Source: Parabacteroides distasonis ATCC 8503
GTDB taxonomy: Bacteria > Bacteroidota > Bacteroidia > Bacteroidales > Tannerellaceae
NCBI RefSeq assembly: GCF_000012845.1
Contig: NC_009615.1
Span: 2,509,501-2,573,500 of the forward strand
Length of the DNA stretch: 64,000 nucleotides
Direction of reading: 5' to 3'
The notes under the pieces were generated by a model that saw nothing but the letters and a program-made list of their open reading frames with translations, searched no databases and had not been told where the DNA came from. The position numbers were made by a program, and so were the translations under genes. Below, one piece after another: positions 1-8,728 of the stretch (positions are counted from its first letter, which is position 1; each line of letters opens with the position of its first letter).

Positions 1-1
1 G

Positions 2-1327
2 GCTGTGCGCATCGGAGCCAAGATGTCCGGCGGTAAGTTCCCGATAGAAGTCTTTCCTATCAGGATTCAGCGTATCATCAGCAGTTTGCACGATTGTCAG
101 GGCTATCCCGTGGATTATGTTGCTGCGGCTATCCTTGCAGCCATTGCCGTGGGGATTGGCAACTCCCATCTGGTGCAGGTGAAGCGCAACTGGCTGGAAA
201 GTCCTATTCTGTACATGGCACTGATTGGACGTCCTGGAGCCAATAAAAGTCATCCGCTGAGTTTCGCTTTCCAGCCGTTCATTGAACATGACTATTGTCA
301 GAATCAGGAGTATCAGAAATTGTCTGCCGAGTATGAACGCACTATGTCCATGAGCAAAAAGGAACGCATGGAAGCTGGTTTGGATGAGTTTCCGCAGGCT
401 CCCGTGCGCAGACGCTTTCTTGTTTCGGACATCACTCCCGAAGGATTGAGCCTGATACATGCTCAGAATCCTAGAGGACTCTGCCTTTGGTCGGACGAGC
501 TATCTGCCTGGTTCAAGAATTTCAACCGTTACAACAACGGTTCGGAAGAACAGTTCTGGCTTTCAGTGTTCAATGCCAAGCCTACGATTTCCGATCGCAA
601 GAGTACGCAAAGTTCCATTTTTATCAGACGTCCCTATATCTCCGTTATCGGTACCATCCAAAAGAAAATTCTAGGCGAACTGGTCAAGGGCGAGCGTTCG
701 AGTAACGGTTTTATTGATCGTATTCTTTTCGTGATGCCTGAATCTGTCTTGAAAAGCAGATGGAACGACCGGGAAACTCCTGAAGAATTGGAAATCCAGT
801 GGCAACAGATTATCGATAAGCTGATCGCACAAGATTGTCCGCATGACGAGAATAATGAGTTGCAGTCTCAATGCCTGCCATTTGATGAAGACGCCAAGCA
901 ACGGCTTTACGGTTGGCAGCATGAAAATGCCCGCCAATGTGATATGGAAACCAACGATGCTTTGGTCGGTATTTACTGCAAACTGGAAATCTACATTATC
1001 CGGTTTTGTCTGATTATACAGCTTGCCCGATGGACTTGCGGAGAGTGCGATAAGACTACGATTGACCTTGAAAGCGTGAACCGTGCCATCCTGCTGGCCG
1101 AGTATTTTCGGACAACAGCCGTAAAAGTGCAGACTGCCGTCAGTCAGGAACAGTTGAGCGAATTGCACCGCAACATATACCTGAATCTGCCTCACAGATT
1201 TACAACGGCAGAAGGTATCAGCATTGCTGAAAGTTACGGGATGAAAGAGCATGCTTTCAAGATGTTTCTAAAACGCCATATCGGAACATTATTCAGAAAA
1301 GAGAATCATGGAGAATACAGTAAATAA
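2..1327 (+). CDS. DUF3987 domain protein, 5' end outside window
   Basis: The frame is open to the left window edge, so the true start is probably upstream; GTG at 5 is the first possible start inside. The protein carries the DUF3987 signature of Bacteroidales mobile elements, with a P-loop-like GRPGANKS near residue 76 and a Walker-B-like LCLWSDELSAWF near residue 160, which suggests a primase- or helicase-like ATPase. No catalytic activity is established for the family as far as I know. It is followed after a perfect 23-bp inverted repeat by a DUF6371 gene, the usual partner in these elements, so the pair is likely the replication or accessory module of an integrated element lying mainly to the left. 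Family assignment is from recognition of the sequence, function is inferred. Confidence 0.8.
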   Translation, partial: AVRIGAKMSGGKFPIEVFPIRIQRIISSLHDCQGYPVDYVAAAILAAIAVGIGNSHLVQVKRNWLESPILYMALIGRPGANKSHPLSFAFQPFIEHDYCQNQEYQKLSAEYERTMSMSKKERMEAGLDEFPQAPVRRRFLVSDITPEGLSLIHAQNPRGLCLWSDELSAWFKNFNRYNNGSEEQFWLSVFNAKPTISDRKSTQSSIFIRRPYISVIGTIQKKILGELVKGERSSNGFIDRILFVMPESVLKSRWNDRETPEELEIQWQQIIDKLIAQDCPHDENNELQSQCLPFDEDAKQRLYGWQHENARQCDMETNDALVGIYCKLEIYIIRFCLIIQLARWTCGECDKTTIDLESVNRAILLAEYFRTTAVKVQTAVSQEQLSELHRNIYLNLPHRFTTAEGISIAESYGMKEHAFKMFLKRHIGTLFRKENHGEYSK

Positions 1328-1331
1328 ACCT

Positions 1332-1392
1332 GTTACTATGCACATTTTCGCAACCGAGGGGTTTGTGAAGTTGCGAAAATGTGCATAGTAAC
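1332..1392. repeat. Perfect 23-bp inverted repeat between two genes
   Basis: Left arm 1332-1354 and right arm 1370-1392 are exact reverse complements, with a 15-nt loop at 1355-1369. It begins 4 bp after the stop of the DUF3987 gene and ends 18 bp before the ATG of the DUF6371 gene. There is no T-run on either side as expected for a simple terminator, so it may be an attenuator, an operator or a binding site. Confidence 0.85.
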
Positions 1393-1410
1393 ATCCAAAC
1401 AGAAAGAAAA

Positions 1411-2394
1411 ATGAACTACAGATTCACATTAGAACCATACAAAGGTGTCAGCACCCGGCACACATGCCCAAACTGCCACCGTAAAAGTTGTTTCGCCAAA
1501 TACATCGATACGGAAAAACAAATCTGTTTTCCCGATTATGTAGGGCGATGCAACCATGAACAGAAATGCGGCTACAACTATACGCCCAAAATGTATTTTG
1601 ACGAGAACCCGATGGCCAAGGAACGATTGAGAGAAGAGTTTGTGCCGATGTCAAAGCCACGCATCAGTCTGCCTCCTGTGCCTTCATTCATTGAGCCGGA
1701 AATCATGAGGAAGTCCCTAAAGCTGTATCACACGAACAAGCTGTTTCAGTTCCTGAGTTTCCATTTCGGGCAGGAGGCTACCGAAGAGCTGATGTTACGC
1801 TACCATGTGGGAACCTCGAAGCATTGGCCTGGAGCTACGGTCTTCTGGCAGGTGGATATTTCCGGACGGGTACGCACCGGAAAAGTGATGCTCTACAATC
1901 CTGAAAACGGAAGACGGATTAAAGAGCCATACAACTACATCACGTGGGTACATTCCCTTTTGAAGAAAGAGAATTTCAATCTCCGGCAATGCCTGTTTGG
2001 TGAACACCTTTTGTCCTCCGACCAGCAGCGTCCGGTTGCCCTTGTGGAGAGTGAGAAAAGCGCTTTGATATCCAGCTTCTATCTGCCGCAATACCTCTGG
2101 ATTGCTTCGGGCGGAAAGAACGGAGCATTCAATCGGGATGCCATGAGCGTATTGAGAAACCGACGTGTTCTACTATTCCCCGACCTAGGGGCAACCGACT
2201 ATTGGAATAGTAAAATGGAGATGATCCGGAGCCTGGGAATAGAAGTTTCTCTCTTCGATTTTATGGAAAGAAATGCGACAAAAGAAGAACGGGATGCAGG
2301 TTATGACATCGCCGATTTTCTGCTGAGAGAAGAGACAAAGGAGGCTATTTTCAATCGTCTTATCACGTTAAATCCGACCTTGAAAACGCTGTAG
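1411..2394 (+). CDS. DUF6371 family protein (zinc-finger/toprim-like), 3' end altered by IS
   Basis: About 327 aa from ATG 1411, chosen over the in-frame GTG at 1381 because the latter lies inside the right arm of the upstream inverted repeat and the family normally begins near MNYRFTLEPYKG. The N-terminus has a Cys/His zinc-binding set (CPNC, later C-N-H-E-Q-K-C), as in DNA primases. The C-terminal half has toprim-like strands (ALVESEKSALI, VLLFPDLG). The last codon and stop (CTG TAG) lie in the terminal sequence of the adjacent IS21-type element at 2390, so the native C-terminus has been replaced, probably by only a few residues. Role in element replication is inferred from family and context. 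Confidence 0.75.
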   Translation: MNYRFTLEPYKGVSTRHTCPNCHRKSCFAKYIDTEKQICFPDYVGRCNHEQKCGYNYTPKMYFDENPMAKERLREEFVPMSKPRISLPPVPSFIEPEIMRKSLKLYHTNKLFQFLSFHFGQEATEELMLRYHVGTSKHWPGATVFWQVDISGRVRTGKVMLYNPENGRRIKEPYNYITWVHSLLKKENFNLRQCLFGEHLLSSDQQRPVALVESEKSALISSFYLPQYLWIASGGKNGAFNRDAMSVLRNRRVLLFPDLGATDYWNSKMEMIRSLGIEVSLFDFMERNATKEERDAGYDIADFLLREETKEAIFNRLITLNPTLKTL

Positions 2395-2478
2395 ATACTA
2401 ATTGAAAAGTGCACCGTATTTTAATTGAAAAGAGCTCCATCCATACTTGTTACAAAATTACATATAAGTTTAAAATCT

Positions 2479-3234
2479 TCATTTATCTTGTCTCATTTTT
2501 TGTGTTTCTTTGAGCCTATAAGAGAGTCCGGTCATATTTACCAGATAGGCTTTATGTGTAAGCCTGTCGACCATTGCCGCTACAAGCACCTTGTCCTTTA
2601 TGATTTCATTCCATCTGTTAAAAGCCAAATTAGTAGTAATGATTGTAGCTTTTTTCCCGGCCCTTAAGGACAAGTGGTTAAAAAGCAGTTCTCCTCCTTC
2701 CTTGTCACAACTGACATATCCGAATTCATCACAGATAACCAGATCGTATTTTTCAAACCGTAATTGCAACGCCCGCAGTGTCTTTGCGGATTTGGCTTCC
2801 CTTATCTGGGTAAGCAAGACAGGGACTGAAGTAAACAATACGGTAAAATCCTGCTGGCAGGCCTTTATTCCTAAAGCCGTAGCAATATGAGTCTTTCCCG
2901 TCCCCGGATTTCCATACAGGACTATGTTTCTTCCCTCCCTGATGAAGTCCAGTGTTTCCAATTCAGGCAATATTATCTGTGCCTCTTTGGGCATGTCTTC
3001 CATGACAAGTTCATGCAGATACTTCATTTGTGGGAATCCCGCAGATTTTATCCTTGATTTTCTTCTACATTCCCTTCTTCTGACACTTTCCTTTCCAAGC
3101 AATTCGGTCAAGAAATGCAAATGGCTCCAGTTTTCTCCGGCTGCCAATGAAAGGGTGTATTCCAGTTCCTCTTTGAAGGCCAGCAGCTTCAGTTCTGTCG
3201 CATAGTCATAAATGGTTTCTTTTTCTGATTTCAT
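2479..3234 (-). CDS. istB: IS21 transposition helper ATPase IstB
   Basis: 251 aa, AAA+ ATPase that assists the IstA transposase in target capture. Walker A GNPGTGKTHIA lies near residue 107 and Walker B LVICDEFGYV near residue 163, with a DnaC-like core. The ATG at 3234 follows the istA stop by about 11 bp on the minus strand, the normal istAB arrangement. The length is usual for the family and there are no frameshifts. It sits wholly within the 2390-4944 element. Confidence 0.95.
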   Translation of the reverse strand: MKSEKETIYDYATELKLLAFKEELEYTLSLAAGENWSHLHFLTELLGKESVRRRECRRKSRIKSAGFPQMKYLHELVMEDMPKEAQIILPELETLDFIREGRNIVLYGNPGTGKTHIATALGIKACQQDFTVLFTSVPVLLTQIREAKSAKTLRALQLRFEKYDLVICDEFGYVSCDKEGGELLFNHLSLRAGKKATIITTNLAFNRWNEIIKDKVLVAAMVDRLTHKAYLVNMTGLSYRLKETQKMRQDK

Positions 3235-3245
3235 ATATTATAAAC

Positions 3246-4844
3246 TTAAATGGTTGGTATTATATCATGCGCTTCATTGTATCCTGTCATGAGTGCCGTA
3301 ATGCCTTCAAGCATATCCACGGCTTCTCTTTCTATATTCTCTTGTTGTGCCGGAAGAACAGGCGACTCCATGGATTCTTCCATCTCTTCCTGTGCGTTGC
3401 CATGCAACATGGCCTTTACCTGTTCCGGAGATATCTTTCTGACACCACGTCCGGTCAGTTCCCTGCATGCCCTGATGATGTCTGTCCCGGAAAAACCATT
3501 TTCCCATGCATAGTCCAGCAGCAGGACGAATGCCCTGTTGTCATTCTTGAAATAGCTGTCATACAGTCTTTTCAGTTCTTCCGGTGCTCTTTGCCAGACC
3601 ACAGAATGAGGTAATGCACCCGGTTTACGGGAAAGTGTACGCAAGTAGTGCTCCAGCTTGATGCACCAGTCGCCACCACAATAACTGCGTTGGTGCGAGG
3701 CCACTTTCTCCTTCCCGTACAGGATGACGATTTTTTCACTGTAGACCTTGACATGTACTTTTTCTCCTACAAGGGAATCAGGTACGGAATAATGAACATT
3801 TTTCATGCTGACAGTCGACCACTTGTCCACGATGTACTCATTGACCTCAAAACAGCCAAGGTTGCCGGGAAAAGGCTTCAGCGATGACAAATCAGCCTCC
3901 AGACGCGATGATTTCTCCGCTGTTGAAAGACTGCCCTGCTCGTTGTTGACCTGCGTACACATTCGGTTCAAATGCTCCTGGGCGGAACGTATGTCATTGA
4001 AATGGTCAGTCAGGCAGAAAGCTTTCCTCCTGACATATTCCACGCTGCGTTCCACATGCCCTTTCTCCCATCCGGCCCGTACATTACAGAAACGGTACTC
4101 AAAACAATAGAAACCGGACATCTTCATCAGGGCTTCCGTAGGCTTCTTGTCACCACCGACAAAGCTCTTGACGGCTACACGCATATTGTCATAGACCATC
4201 ATGGCGGGGACACCATGTATATCCCTGAAGAAGTTGCGGTGGGATTCCATGAAGGCAAGCGTATTCTGATGCCTGAAAAGGTAGGCGTATCTGCCATTGC
4301 TATGCCCGAAAGTGAATACGGCCAGATAAAACTTGGTCTTGACACCGTCAATAAAAAGAAGGACTTCACCCCAGTCAAACTCAACAATGCATCCCGGCTC
4401 ATAGAACAACCGGATAAAGGCTTCGCTCTTTTTCTTCTCTTTGTATGACTCTATATTTTTTATATAACTGCACACTGTGGCATAACTGATGGTATATCCT
4501 TTGGATAACAGAAACTGGTGGATATCCTTCTTCAGCATGCGCTGCTTGCGAAGCCCCGTAGCTACCTTAACGGCATTCTTCTTCAGGCAAAACCCGATCT
4601 CGTCCTTAATCTCTTGTGTAAGGCGGCGAGGGCGGCGTTTGGAACTGTCATACTTGGGCTGGACGGTAAGCAAATCACTCAAAGCCTCTTCCGGATTATC
4701 AGTACGGATGGCTGATTCGTATTCTGAAAGAATATTGTCAACGGTATGACGGCTGACATGAAGTTCACGAGAGATACGCCGTTTGCTATAACCGCATACT
4801 CTATACATGTGTATTATTGATTGTCTTTCTACCATAGTCTTCAT
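3246..4844 (-). CDS. istA: IS21 transposase IstA
   Basis: 532 aa from ATG 4844, preferred over the longer in-frame start at 4901 because 4901 lies in the terminal repeat and AAAGG precedes 4844. The N-terminus carries a helix-turn-helix ([20 protein letters not shown]). The DDE catalytic core is visible as D in VEFDWGE, D in [10 protein letters not shown] and E in [10 protein letters not shown]. The C-terminal beta-barrel region follows. It acts with IstB on the 26-bp terminal repeats. The gene appears intact, so the element may be active. Confidence 0.95.
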   Translation of the reverse strand: MKTMVERQSIIHMYRVCGYSKRRISRELHVSRHTVDNILSEYESAIRTDNPEEALSDLLTVQPKYDSSKRRPRRLTQEIKDEIGFCLKKNAVKVATGLRKQRMLKKDIHQFLLSKGYTISYATVCSYIKNIESYKEKKKSEAFIRLFYEPGCIVEFDWGEVLLFIDGVKTKFYLAVFTFGHSNGRYAYLFRHQNTLAFMESHRNFFRDIHGVPAMMVYDNMRVAVKSFVGGDKKPTEALMKMSGFYCFEYRFCNVRAGWEKGHVERSVEYVRRKAFCLTDHFNDIRSAQEHLNRMCTQVNNEQGSLSTAEKSSRLEADLSSLKPFPGNLGCFEVNEYIVDKWSTVSMKNVHYSVPDSLVGEKVHVKVYSEKIVILYGKEKVASHQRSYCGGDWCIKLEHYLRTLSRKPGALPHSVVWQRAPEELKRLYDSYFKNDNRAFVLLLDYAWENGFSGTDIIRACRELTGRGVRKISPEQVKAMLHGNAQEEMEESMESPVLPAQQENIEREAVDMLEGITALMTGYNEAHDIIPTI

Positions 4845-4944
4845 TTTACCTTTGTATTTGGATGATACAAAGGTCATTATACTTATCCTATGGCGGCGCA
4901 CTTTTCAATTGGAATATTGGTGCACTTTTCAATTAGTATCTACA

Positions 4945-5077
4945 GAAACAGGCAGAAAATCCATTTTTAGCCAAACAACCATCAAAAAAGAAGATAGATG
5001 GCTGCATAGGTGGCACAAAAGCTGAAAAATAAAAATAGATTGGGAACCCAAAGAAAAAGGATTCACAATCTATTTTT
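4945..5077 (+). other. Displaced gene tail and terminator right of the IS
   Basis: Directly after the IS end a short open frame runs to a TGA at 5023-5025. It is followed by a perfect 12-bp inverted repeat (5031-5042 with 5066-5077) ending in a T-run, a good rho-independent terminator. This arrangement suggests the 3' end of the transcription unit that the IS interrupted. I could not match the residual frame to DUF6371 or any family. Confidence 0.45.
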
Positions 5078-5509
5078 TGTGTATTAGGGAGAGACTTATT
5101 ACAAGTGGGGAACTTTTTCAGTGCCCTCGGATTTTCCTCTCCTTTTTCTTTTCTATGCTTATACCTTTAAAAGGTCGCAAACAATATAATATATTACTAA
5201 ACTTCCAAGGAAAGATATGGATAAAAAGCAGATTGTGCTAGAAATACAGAATATTTTATAAAGCGAATTCTGGCGTTGGTCGAAGCTCCAGCGTGTAACT
5301 GTATAATGTGCTCAGCAGAAGTCCTATATAATTAGCAATATAAGACAGATACACCACTGATATTCTTTAAAACCCAAGGATAAATATGACTAAATCTATA
5401 TTTTAATTATTGATGCGAAATTCCTAGAGACCCCTTAAAATAGGAATATGTTGTAATGACTAAGGAAATTCAATCGTATAAAATAATATTGTTACTTCTT
5501 ATTTTCTAT
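5078..5509. other. Intergenic region, nothing recognised
   Basis: AT-rich sequence with no frame, RNA gene or mobile-element end that I could recognise. It contains one weak 7-bp inverted repeat (5420-5426 with 5441-5447). Confidence 0.5.
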
Positions 5510-6382
5510 TTACAGACTGGATAAATAGCTCTCAAATTCTTTCAAATCAACCGACTTTGCAGAAAAAACTTTGATATTATACTCGTCATCTATATTTAAT
5601 TTTCTAAGACAGTTTTTCCATTTACTATCGCAAAGTAGTATATCACAATATGGTATAGCCGATGATATCCTCCTTATATCAAAAAGGTCATTCTTAAAAG
5701 TTATATTGTTTTTTACTTCTTTCTCTGAAACGAAGATATATGGTTCTAACAGATTTTGAATTCTCAATGTAGGACAGCAACGAAAGTCACCGTATTGAAT
5801 ATTATTTAATAAGGTTTGAAAATCAAATTTAGTAAAATCAAACTGCTCCACCAAAATTCGGCAAATTTCAGCGTAGATATCATTTGATTGATTACCAGTA
5901 ATATACGATTCAATCGAGTTAAAAAACATTCTTTTCCTATTATCATACAATATTTTTACAAAACATGTAATTTGCTTATCAGACATTTCAATGGGAAAAG
6001 AAGGAATATCTTTAGAATCGAATTCATATTGAATAACTTTTTTCAAGCTAGAATTAAATTCATTCGAAGTAAAATTATGATTAACATATAAGAATGGGTT
6101 GGATTCAATATCTTTAATATCTTTTGCTATTTGCTGACAAATAATGGTTCTAATATCATTCAGATAACAATTATCTAATAACTTTGAAATGATAGCATAG
6201 TTATCAATCACACCCATACAATGCCTTTGCGATGTTTCGAAAATTGTTTCTGGAGAAGTGCAACAGCATATTTTATTCTGACTTTTTAGATCAAATAGAA
6301 TATTACGAATTTGATACCATAAATTATTGGTGGGTTCAGACATTCCACTAATAGCAAATTGGTCAAAATAAATAGTTGTCAT
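5510..6382 (-). CDS. PIN-like domain protein, hypothetical
   Basis: 290 aa, very AT-rich and transcribed away from the XRE/type III R-M genes. The N-terminus TTIYFDQFAISGM resembles the first strand and acidic residue of PIN-like RNases. The C-terminus has ISSAIPYCDILLCDSKW, resembling the later PIN acidic strands. The central region is helical without known motifs. If it is a PIN-fold nuclease it could be a toxin or defence effector; no antitoxin-sized partner gene is adjacent. A -7 box (TATTTTTG on the minus strand, 6418-6425) lies about 36 bp upstream of the ATG. The PIN call rests on motif similarity alone. Confidence 0.55.
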   Translation of the reverse strand: MTTIYFDQFAISGMSEPTNNLWYQIRNILFDLKSQNKICCCTSPETIFETSQRHCMGVIDNYAIISKLLDNCYLNDIRTIICQQIAKDIKDIESNPFLYVNHNFTSNEFNSSLKKVIQYEFDSKDIPSFPIEMSDKQITCFVKILYDNRKRMFFNSIESYITGNQSNDIYAEICRILVEQFDFTKFDFQTLLNNIQYGDFRCCPTLRIQNLLEPYIFVSEKEVKNNITFKNDLFDIRRISSAIPYCDILLCDSKWKNCLRKLNIDDEYNIKVFSAKSVDLKEFESYLSSL

Positions 6383-6417
6383 ATTATAACTCTGTTTAAT
6401 GTTTCTACAAAAATAAG

Positions 6418-6425
6418 CATAGTTT
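6418..6425 (-). promoter_or_regulatory. Bacteroidales -7 box for the PIN-like gene
   Basis: TATTTTTG on the minus strand matches TAnnTTTG and lies 36 bp before the ATG at 6382. No convincing -33 element is seen. Confidence 0.45.
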
Positions 6426-6521
6426 GCGACTTTGCATCTTTTTAGTCTATATAATTGAACTAATTCGCAAATCTTATTGCAAATAGTCCTATTGAAATGA
6501 TGAAAAATAGATAGGCTTTCT

Positions 6522-6529
6522 TATCTTTG
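6522..6529 (+). promoter_or_regulatory. -7 box for the XRE/type III R-M operon
   Basis: TATCTTTG matches TAnnTTTG and lies 22 bp before the ATG at 6552. It is likely the main promoter of the defence operon. Confidence 0.5.
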
Positions 6530-6551
6530 CATGGAATGAAAGAAAATCCTT

Positions 6552-6794
6552 ATGGAAAAAGAAAAAGACATAAACCGCATCAAGGTTGTGCTTGTGGAGA
6601 AGAAGCGGACCAACAAATGGTTGGCCGAACAATTGGGCAAGGACCCTGCCACGGTATCAAAGTGGTGTACAAACACATCACAACCCGGACTAGAAACACT
6701 GTTGGAGATAGCACGTGTTCTGGATGTAGATATTAAAGAACTGCTGAACTCTACACGTGACGATGTTCAGTTAGTCAGAATTCAAAAACAGTAA
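6552..6794 (+). CDS. XRE-family transcriptional regulator
   Basis: 80 aa, a single helix-turn-helix domain (NKWLAEQLGKDPATVSKW, then a recognition helix and LEIARVLDVDIKELL). It probably controls the restriction-modification operon, as the C proteins of other R-M systems do. It ends 14 bp before the mod start, so the two are probably co-transcribed. The upstream -7 box is at 6522-6529. A candidate operator is the 21-nt palindrome at 8654-8674 between mod and res, but no link has been shown. Confidence 0.85.
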   Translation: MEKEKDINRIKVVLVEKKRTNKWLAEQLGKDPATVSKWCTNTSQPGLETLLEIARVLDVDIKELLNSTRDDVQLVRIQKQ

Positions 6795-6808
6795 AGCCAA
6801 GTAATGTT

Positions 6809-8617
6809 ATGAACAGTAATGATAGAGCCAATCTTATAAAACGTGTCAACACTTTAGAAGGACTGACCGATAAGGAACGTAGTGCCCTGTTAGGTTTGCT
6901 GCGAGAGAATAAAACTTATGGTTTGGTATGGGAAGATAAGCCCGAAGTCGTAGAAGAACGTCTTCGTGATGAACTGCCTATCTTGACAGAGGTGCCGGAA
7001 CGTACCATTATCAGTGAAGATAAAGATGCACCAAACCATATTCTGATTGAAGGAGATAATCTGGAAGCCCTTGCTACCTTAGCTTATACGCATGAGGGTA
7101 AAATTGATATAATCTATATAGATCCCCCATATAATACAGGTAATAATGATTTTATATATAATGATAGCTATGTAGACAAAGAAGATTCTTATCGCCATTC
7201 TAAATGGTTGTCATTTATGAGTCGTCGTCTGAGAATAGCAAAAAAATTACTATCTGATTATGGAGTAATATTCATTTCGATTGATGATAATGAACAAGCA
7301 GATTTAAAAATATTATGTGATAGTATATTTATGCCATCAAATTTTTGTGGACAATTTATATGGAGAAAGAAAAGTGGAGGTGGACAAACGGACAGATACT
7401 TTGTAACAGAACATGAATACATATTAGTTTATCAAGCAACCAATAAATTTTGTTGGAAAGATATTCAAATTGAGAAATCCAGAAAAAATTACAAATACCA
7501 AGATGAAAAAGGATCTTATAATCTCATTAAATTAGAAAAATGGGGTAGTTCAGCTCATAAAGAAGATAGACCTTCCATGTATTTTCCTATTAAGAATCCC
7601 GACGGTGAAGATTTTTATCCAGTGGCTCCTGATGGAAAAGCTGGAAGATGGAGAGTCGGGGTAAAGAAAATGCAAACTTTAATAAAAGACAATTTAATAG
7701 AATGGAAAAATGGGATACCGTATGAAAAAGACTATTATAGTGAAACCGAAGTCAAAACAAAGACTCAAAAAAGTAGAAGTATCTTATATAATGTTGGAGA
7801 AACTGGAGATGGCAGTAATTTATTGACCAATATTTTTAGAGAAAAGGATGTTTTTCAAAACCCAAAACCATTAAGTTTAATAAAAGAACTTATATCACAT
7901 AATAGCGCAAATTATATTCTTGATTTCTTTTCTGGAAGTGGTACTACACTTCATGCGACTATGCAACTTAATGCAGAAGATGGAGGAAATCGTCAATGCA
8001 TCCTCATAACAAATAATGAAAACAATATTTGTGAAAATATCACTTATAAAAGAAATCAGTTAGTAATTAATGGATATACAGATCTCAACAACGAAGAAGT
8101 TCCGGGATTAACGAAAAACAATCTCCGCTACTACCGTACCGGATTTGTTGGTCGCAGTCGCTCGATGCAAAATATGAGGAAACTTGTTAATCTTGCTACA
8201 GATATGCTTTGTATCAAGGAAAACCTCTATACGGAGCAAAATACCTTTGGAGGTCAGAAGACTTATAAAAATGTTTTCCGCTATTTCGATGACGGGAAAA
8301 AGCAAATGCTTATTATTTATCGTGAAGAAGCCATCGATGAGTTGGTTGATATAATCTATGATATGAACATACCTCAACCAATAAAAGTTTATGTGTTCTC
8401 ACCCAGTGAAGACCCTTGGGAAGGTTCGTTTGATGATGTCAGTGACAAGGTGGAACTATGTGCTCTGCCACAAGCCATCTACAATACTTACCGAAGAATC
8501 TTGCCAAAGAAAAAGGATGCAGTAGTCATGCCGGAAGAAGATGCGCTGGCAAGCACTCAAGAAGATAAAGACCTGTTTGATGGAATGTTGAACTTTGAAT
8601 ACGATGAGGAAGCATAA
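6809..8617 (+). CDS. mod: Type III restriction-modification methyltransferase subunit (Mod)
   Basis: 602 aa adenine-N6 DNA methyltransferase of the beta class. Motif IV DPPYNTG is at residues 105-111 and the SAM-binding motif I DFFSGSGTT is near residue 373, so motif IV precedes motif I as expected for type III Mod. The region between them holds the target-recognition domain. Base composition drops sharply between about 7090 and 8090 compared with both gene ends, which suggests the specificity region was exchanged by recombination while the ends stayed conserved. It should act with the Res protein encoded downstream at 8729. Start ATG 6809 is 14 bp after the XRE gene. No phase-variable simple repeat was seen. 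Confidence 0.92.
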   Translation: MNSNDRANLIKRVNTLEGLTDKERSALLGLLRENKTYGLVWEDKPEVVEERLRDELPILTEVPERTIISEDKDAPNHILIEGDNLEALATLAYTHEGKIDIIYIDPPYNTGNNDFIYNDSYVDKEDSYRHSKWLSFMSRRLRIAKKLLSDYGVIFISIDDNEQADLKILCDSIFMPSNFCGQFIWRKKSGGGQTDRYFVTEHEYILVYQATNKFCWKDIQIEKSRKNYKYQDEKGSYNLIKLEKWGSSAHKEDRPSMYFPIKNPDGEDFYPVAPDGKAGRWRVGVKKMQTLIKDNLIEWKNGIPYEKDYYSETEVKTKTQKSRSILYNVGETGDGSNLLTNIFREKDVFQNPKPLSLIKELISHNSANYILDFFSGSGTTLHATMQLNAEDGGNRQCILITNNENNICENITYKRNQLVINGYTDLNNEEVPGLTKNNLRYYRTGFVGRSRSMQNMRKLVNLATDMLCIKENLYTEQNTFGGQKTYKNVFRYFDDGKKQMLIIYREEAIDELVDIIYDMNIPQPIKVYVFSPSEDPWEGSFDDVSDKVELCALPQAIYNTYRRILPKKKDAVVMPEEDALASTQEDKDLFDGMLNFEYDEEA

Positions 8618-8653
8618 ACATATATCAGATAGAAACATGATATGTGGTTTAAG

Positions 8654-8674
8654 TTATTCGAAATTTTCGAATAA
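8654..8674. promoter_or_regulatory. 21-nt palindrome between mod and res
   Basis: Ten-base arms (TTATTCGAAA and its exact reverse complement) flank a single central T. It sits in the 111-bp gap, 55 bp before the res ATG, and has no T-run. An operator, for example for the XRE regulator, fits better than a terminator, but no second copy upstream of the regulator was found. Confidence 0.5.
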
Positions 8675-8728
8675 TTGCTTCTGGAAAAAGGTAATTCCAT
8701 AATAAACACTTAAAATAAAAAAGGAATA

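Larger units (their letters stand above)
2390..4944 (-). mobile_element. IS21-family insertion sequence, complete
   Basis: A 2.55-kb element with istA and istB on the minus strand. The ends are matching 26-bp inverted repeats (2390-2415 and 4919-4944) starting TGT and ending ACA. Each end also carries a second copy of the AATTGAAAAG motif (2423-2435 and 4898-4910), which is the multiple-repeat end structure known for IS21. No target duplication is evident: the flanks are gaaaacgc on the left and gaaacagg on the right, so the insertion may have been followed by a rearrangement. Both transposition genes look intact. Confidence 0.9.

Noticed and set aside
671..1252. 193-codon minus-strand frame opposite the DUF3987 gene
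   Set aside because: It is a mirror of codon bias in the real gene and has no motif or promoter.
2390..4944. Target-site duplication of the IS21 element
   Set aside because: Flanking bases do not repeat; only a weak gaaa similarity exists and it is out of register.
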